From positions 1-7,033 of the forward strand of contig CAZNDN010000181.1 of assembly GCA_964571815.1 (NCBI GenBank): a DNA stretch of 7,033 nt. Direction: 5' to 3'. Under the pieces are notes generated by a model that did not search any database, was not told the origin of the DNA, and saw nothing but the letters and a program-made list of their open reading frames with translations. Below, one piece after another: positions 4,776 through 7,033 of the stretch. Source of the DNA: CAZNDN01 sp964571815. GTDB taxonomy: Bacteria; Fibrobacterota; Chitinivibrionia; Chitinivibrionales; WJKA01. The position numbers and the translations under genes are program-made. Each line of letters opens with the position of its first letter. The stretch's first letter is position 1.

Positions 4776-6884
4776 TTACATCTCCTCTTGCGCCACAATC
4801 TCCTCCACGCGTGCCTTGATCCCGTCGGTATCGATGAGCGGGTCGAGCGTGGACACCGAATCCGGCACTGCCAGTGCATCCTGAAGGCTTCGTACCGCCA
4901 GGTTGGCTTCGCCCTGCTTCTCGTAGGCGGTTGCCAGGTGGATCAGAAGGCGGGGTTCTTTCGGGGTCAAGGGGCTTTCCTTGAGCACCTTGACAGCCCC
5001 GCGGAATCGGCCGCATTCAATCAGGACGGCCGCATACGTATCGAGAATATGGGAATTGTCCGGAGCAATCTCGTGAGCCTTTTTCGCCGCTTCGAGCGCA
5101 CTCCGATCGTCGAACGACTCCGATTGCAGCAGGGCCCAGGCCAGGTTGTTGAGCAGCACCGCATTGGCCTTCCCGTCCTCGGCAAACTCTTTGCCCGAGC
5201 GCGCCATCACTTTCCGGTACACCCCGGCGGCCCGCTCCGCCTTGCCCGCGGAGAGCAGAAACTGGGCATACGCAAGCATCAGCGGCGTGCTCTCATCCTC
5301 TTTCAGGGCCGCTTCATAGGCCCCCGCGGCAGCCGCCGTGTCCCCCATCTTCGCATGCGCCCGCGCCAGAAGCGGTGCGACCTGCCCGGCCGGCGCGCTG
5401 CTCGCCCTGCACGCCGCCACGGCGCCGGCATAGTCATTCTTGAGCATCAACACCCGGATTCGCTCGATCTCAAACCGCTTCTCGTCGGGATACTCCTTCA
5501 CCAGCTCACCGAGTGTGTTCAAAGCCTTGTCGAACTCGCCCGCCCGCACCGCAAGCACGGCGCCGCTGTATTTCACCCCGGCGTCGCGTCCGTACTTGCT
5601 CTCCAACATTGCCTGCGCCGCCCGGCTCTCGCGGGTCATGTCGAGCTTGAAGCTGATATCGCGGAACATCTCCAGGGAGCGTTTGGTGAAGGCATCGTGC
5701 CGGTGCATGGTGCTCAACGCCGCCAGGGCTTTCTTGTCCTCACCCTGCCGGGACAGGGCGCCGGCATACTCCACCAGCACCCACGGCGAGCGGAGAAACA
5801 CCCGCGGCAGCTTTTCGTACAGGGCCACACCTTCCGCAAGCTTCCCGGCGCGCACGTATGCCCTGGCAAGGAAAAGTCTGAGCGGAGCGCTGGGCGGAAG
5901 CTGCTCGCGGAGTTTTTCGAACCGTTGGTAGTTATACGATGTATCCGCCATGGCCTCCAGGACCGCATCGTACAGCTCCCGCTCCGCTGTGCGCACGGGC
6001 GAGTCGGGGGGGATCATCGATGCGAGGCTTTGTACGGCTTTCGAATCACCGCGCATCACGTGAATCAGGCACAAGGTGGCGCGCGCACGGTGGTTGGAGA
6101 CCTTGTCTTTCCGTCCTTTGGCGGGGATTCTCATGTCCGCCACCACCTTTTCCGCTTCATCGAGCTTCCCCCGGGCAATGAGGAACCCGGCATGTTCGAG
6201 CTGCATCGCGCCGTTGTACAGCCCGTACTCTTTCGCTTCGCGGAACAGCTCTTCGGCGGCGTCGAAATCGTAATGAAAACTCCGGTACGAGGCCAGCATC
6301 ACATACCCGCGCTCATCGAGCAGCTTGCGCCCGCGGCAGGAATGAAGCACGGCCAGGGCGCTGTCGTGCTCGCCCATGCGCGCGAAGGTGGCGGCCACGG
6401 CATTGCACGTGGCGGCGGAGGGCTCCTTGCGGTGGAGTCGACGGCGGATGGCCAGGGAGGAATCGTAGCTGCCGAAGCCGTGGTGGAGTTGGGCGCGCAG
6501 CTCCTCGCTCCGGTGCTCGGCCGGAAGCTGCTGGAGCAGCTTCAGGGCGAAATCGAGTTTCTGCGTGGAGTCGGTGTGCATTGAAAGGGCCAGGTACGAC
6601 AGAAGCACGCGCGGCGTTTTCATGCCGTTGTCCCAGGCGGCCTTGGTATGGAGGAACCGCGCATTGGGGTTGCGCGCGGTCCGCGCCGCGGCCCAGTGAT
6701 ACTTCGCTTCTTCGGGCTCCTTCTTCGCCGCACGGCTGAAATACTTGTACGCGGCCTTCAGCTCCTTCGCCTCCGCCGCTTCCGTACCCTTCTCGTAAAG
6801 CCGATCCGGAGGAAGGTCGGGCCCGCACTGCGTAGCCACCACTCCCGCCACCAGAATCATCCAGCCCGGGGTATGTGCTTTCAT
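4776..6884 (-). CDS. TPR-repeat protein, probable outer-membrane or periplasmic lipoprotein
   Basis: A 702-residue protein. The first 20 residues look like a signal peptide: K2, a hydrophobic stretch WMILVAGVVA (8-17) and C20 in VVATQC. That gives a probable lipidation site, but Q at -1 is unusual for a lipobox. The rest is almost all helical tetratricopeptide-like repeats. Clear ones are at about 28-60, 192-215, 226-250, 333-358, 370-392, 437-465, 503-528, 536-560, 575-608, 615-636 and 644-673; the most canonical segment is NNLAWALL through AKKAHEIAPDN (579-610). No catalytic domain is seen. TPR lipoproteins near exopolysaccharide genes (for example PrsT of PEP-CTERM/EPS loci) often serve assembly or export; a similar scaffold role here is inference. 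I chose ATG 6884 over the in-frame ATG at 6947 because AAAGGA lies 8 bases upstream and the signal peptide then starts the protein. Confidence 0.88.
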   Translation of the reverse strand: MKAHTPGWMILVAGVVATQCGPDLPPDRLYEKGTEAAEAKELKAAYKYFSRAAKKEPEEAKYHWAAARTARNPNARFLHTKAAWDNGMKTPRVLLSYLALSMHTDSTQKLDFALKLLQQLPAEHRSEELRAQLHHGFGSYDSSLAIRRRLHRKEPSAATCNAVAATFARMGEHDSALAVLHSCRGRKLLDERGYVMLASYRSFHYDFDAAEELFREAKEYGLYNGAMQLEHAGFLIARGKLDEAEKVVADMRIPAKGRKDKVSNHRARATLCLIHVMRGDSKAVQSLASMIPPDSPVRTAERELYDAVLEAMADTSYNYQRFEKLREQLPPSAPLRLFLARAYVRAGKLAEGVALYEKLPRVFLRSPWVLVEYAGALSRQGEDKKALAALSTMHRHDAFTKRSLEMFRDISFKLDMTRESRAAQAMLESKYGRDAGVKYSGAVLAVRAGEFDKALNTLGELVKEYPDEKRFEIERIRVLMLKNDYAGAVAACRASSAPAGQVAPLLARAHAKMGDTAAAAGAYEAALKEDESTPLMLAYAQFLLSAGKAERAAGVYRKVMARSGKEFAEDGKANAVLLNNLAWALLQSESFDDRSALEAAKKAHEIAPDNSHILDTYAAVLIECGRFRGAVKVLKESPLTPKEPRLLIHLATAYEKQGEANLAVRSLQDALAVPDSVSTLDPLIDTDGIKARVEEIVAQEEM

Positions 6885-6892
6885 TGCCGTTT

Positions 6893-6898
6893 TCCTTT
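6893..6898 (-). promoter_or_regulatory. Ribosome binding site deciding the TPR gene start
   Basis: AAAGGA on the minus strand lies 8 bases before the ATG at 6884. The longer in-frame start at 6947 has no comparable site and would bury the hydrophobic signal sequence behind 21 basic and polar residues. Confidence 0.7.
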
Positions 6899-6912
6899 CG
6901 GTTGGTATGCCG

Positions 6913-6940
6913 GTTATGCGCTTGCGGAATCGGGTTTCAA
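6913..6940 (-). promoter_or_regulatory. Possible sigma70-type promoter for the TPR gene
   Basis: The minus strand has TTGAAA (6935-6940, 5 of 6 matches to the -35 consensus), a 16-base spacer and CATAAC (6913-6918, 4 of 6 matches to TATAAT). This lies 28 bases upstream of the chosen start, leaving room for a short leader with the Shine-Dalgarno site. The match is modest and could be chance. Confidence 0.3.
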
Positions 6941-7033
6941 GGACCATTCGGCAATACGAGTACGAGCGCGACTTACACCACTGCTCGTTGCCCTTCCGCC
7001 GTAACCTCAGCCTCTGGTTTCTGGATACTTGAT

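Noticed and set aside
4788..6584. Long open frame (598 codons) on the + strand
   Set aside because: It lies fully antisense to the TPR gene. Its product is rich in R, G, H and Q with no recognisable domain, as expected for the antisense of a GC-rich coding sequence.

Overview
The window reads as a stretch of a cell-surface polysaccharide (O-antigen, capsule or exopolysaccharide) biosynthesis locus. The host is probably a Gram-negative, moderately GC-rich bacterium. Evidence for this is a probable lipoprotein with TPR repeats, a membrane phosphoglycosyl transferase that starts glycan assembly on a lipid carrier, and enzymes for a di-N-acetylated amino sugar. The phylum cannot be fixed from this window. 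The exact 100-N run suggests a draft scaffold, possibly metagenomic.

All supported genes lie on the minus strand, so transcription runs from high to low coordinates. In that order: (1) 6884-4776, a 702-residue TPR protein with a lipoprotein-like N-terminus; (2) a 371-base spacer holding two pairs of TTACAT-type repeats spaced 11 bp apart; (3) 4404-3184, a sugar transferase with an extra N-terminal domain resembling a degenerate GGDEF domain; (4) a gene-free spacer of about 500 bases, very G-rich on the transcribed-sense strand, with several hairpins and a G-quadruplex pattern; (5) 2683-1682, a Gfo/Idh/MocA NAD-dependent sugar oxidoreductase; (6) about 1599-1332, a hexapeptide-repeat N-acetyltransferase broken by the 100-N assembly gap; (7) 1345-167, a DegT/DnrJ/EryC1/StrS PLP aminotransferase whose start overlaps the end of the acetyltransferase; (8) 114-169, a tandem array of 7-bp repeats at the end of the aminotransferase gene. 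Bases 1-113 and 6948-7033 hold no gene I can support.

The last three enzymes have the content and order of wlbA-wlbB-wlbC (compare wbpB, wbpD, wbpE). That set oxidises C3 of UDP-GlcNAc-uronate, transaminates it and N-acetylates it, giving UDP-2,3-diacetamido-2,3-dideoxy-glucuronate. The 6-dehydrogenase that would supply the uronate is not in the window, so a non-uronate 2,3-diamino sugar is also possible. The sugar transferase would place the first sugar phosphate on undecaprenyl phosphate, and the TPR lipoprotein may serve assembly or export. I see no clearly new system. The best leads are the degenerate GGDEF-like/phosphoglycosyl transferase fusion, the 11-bp-phased repeats upstream of it, and the heptamer array.
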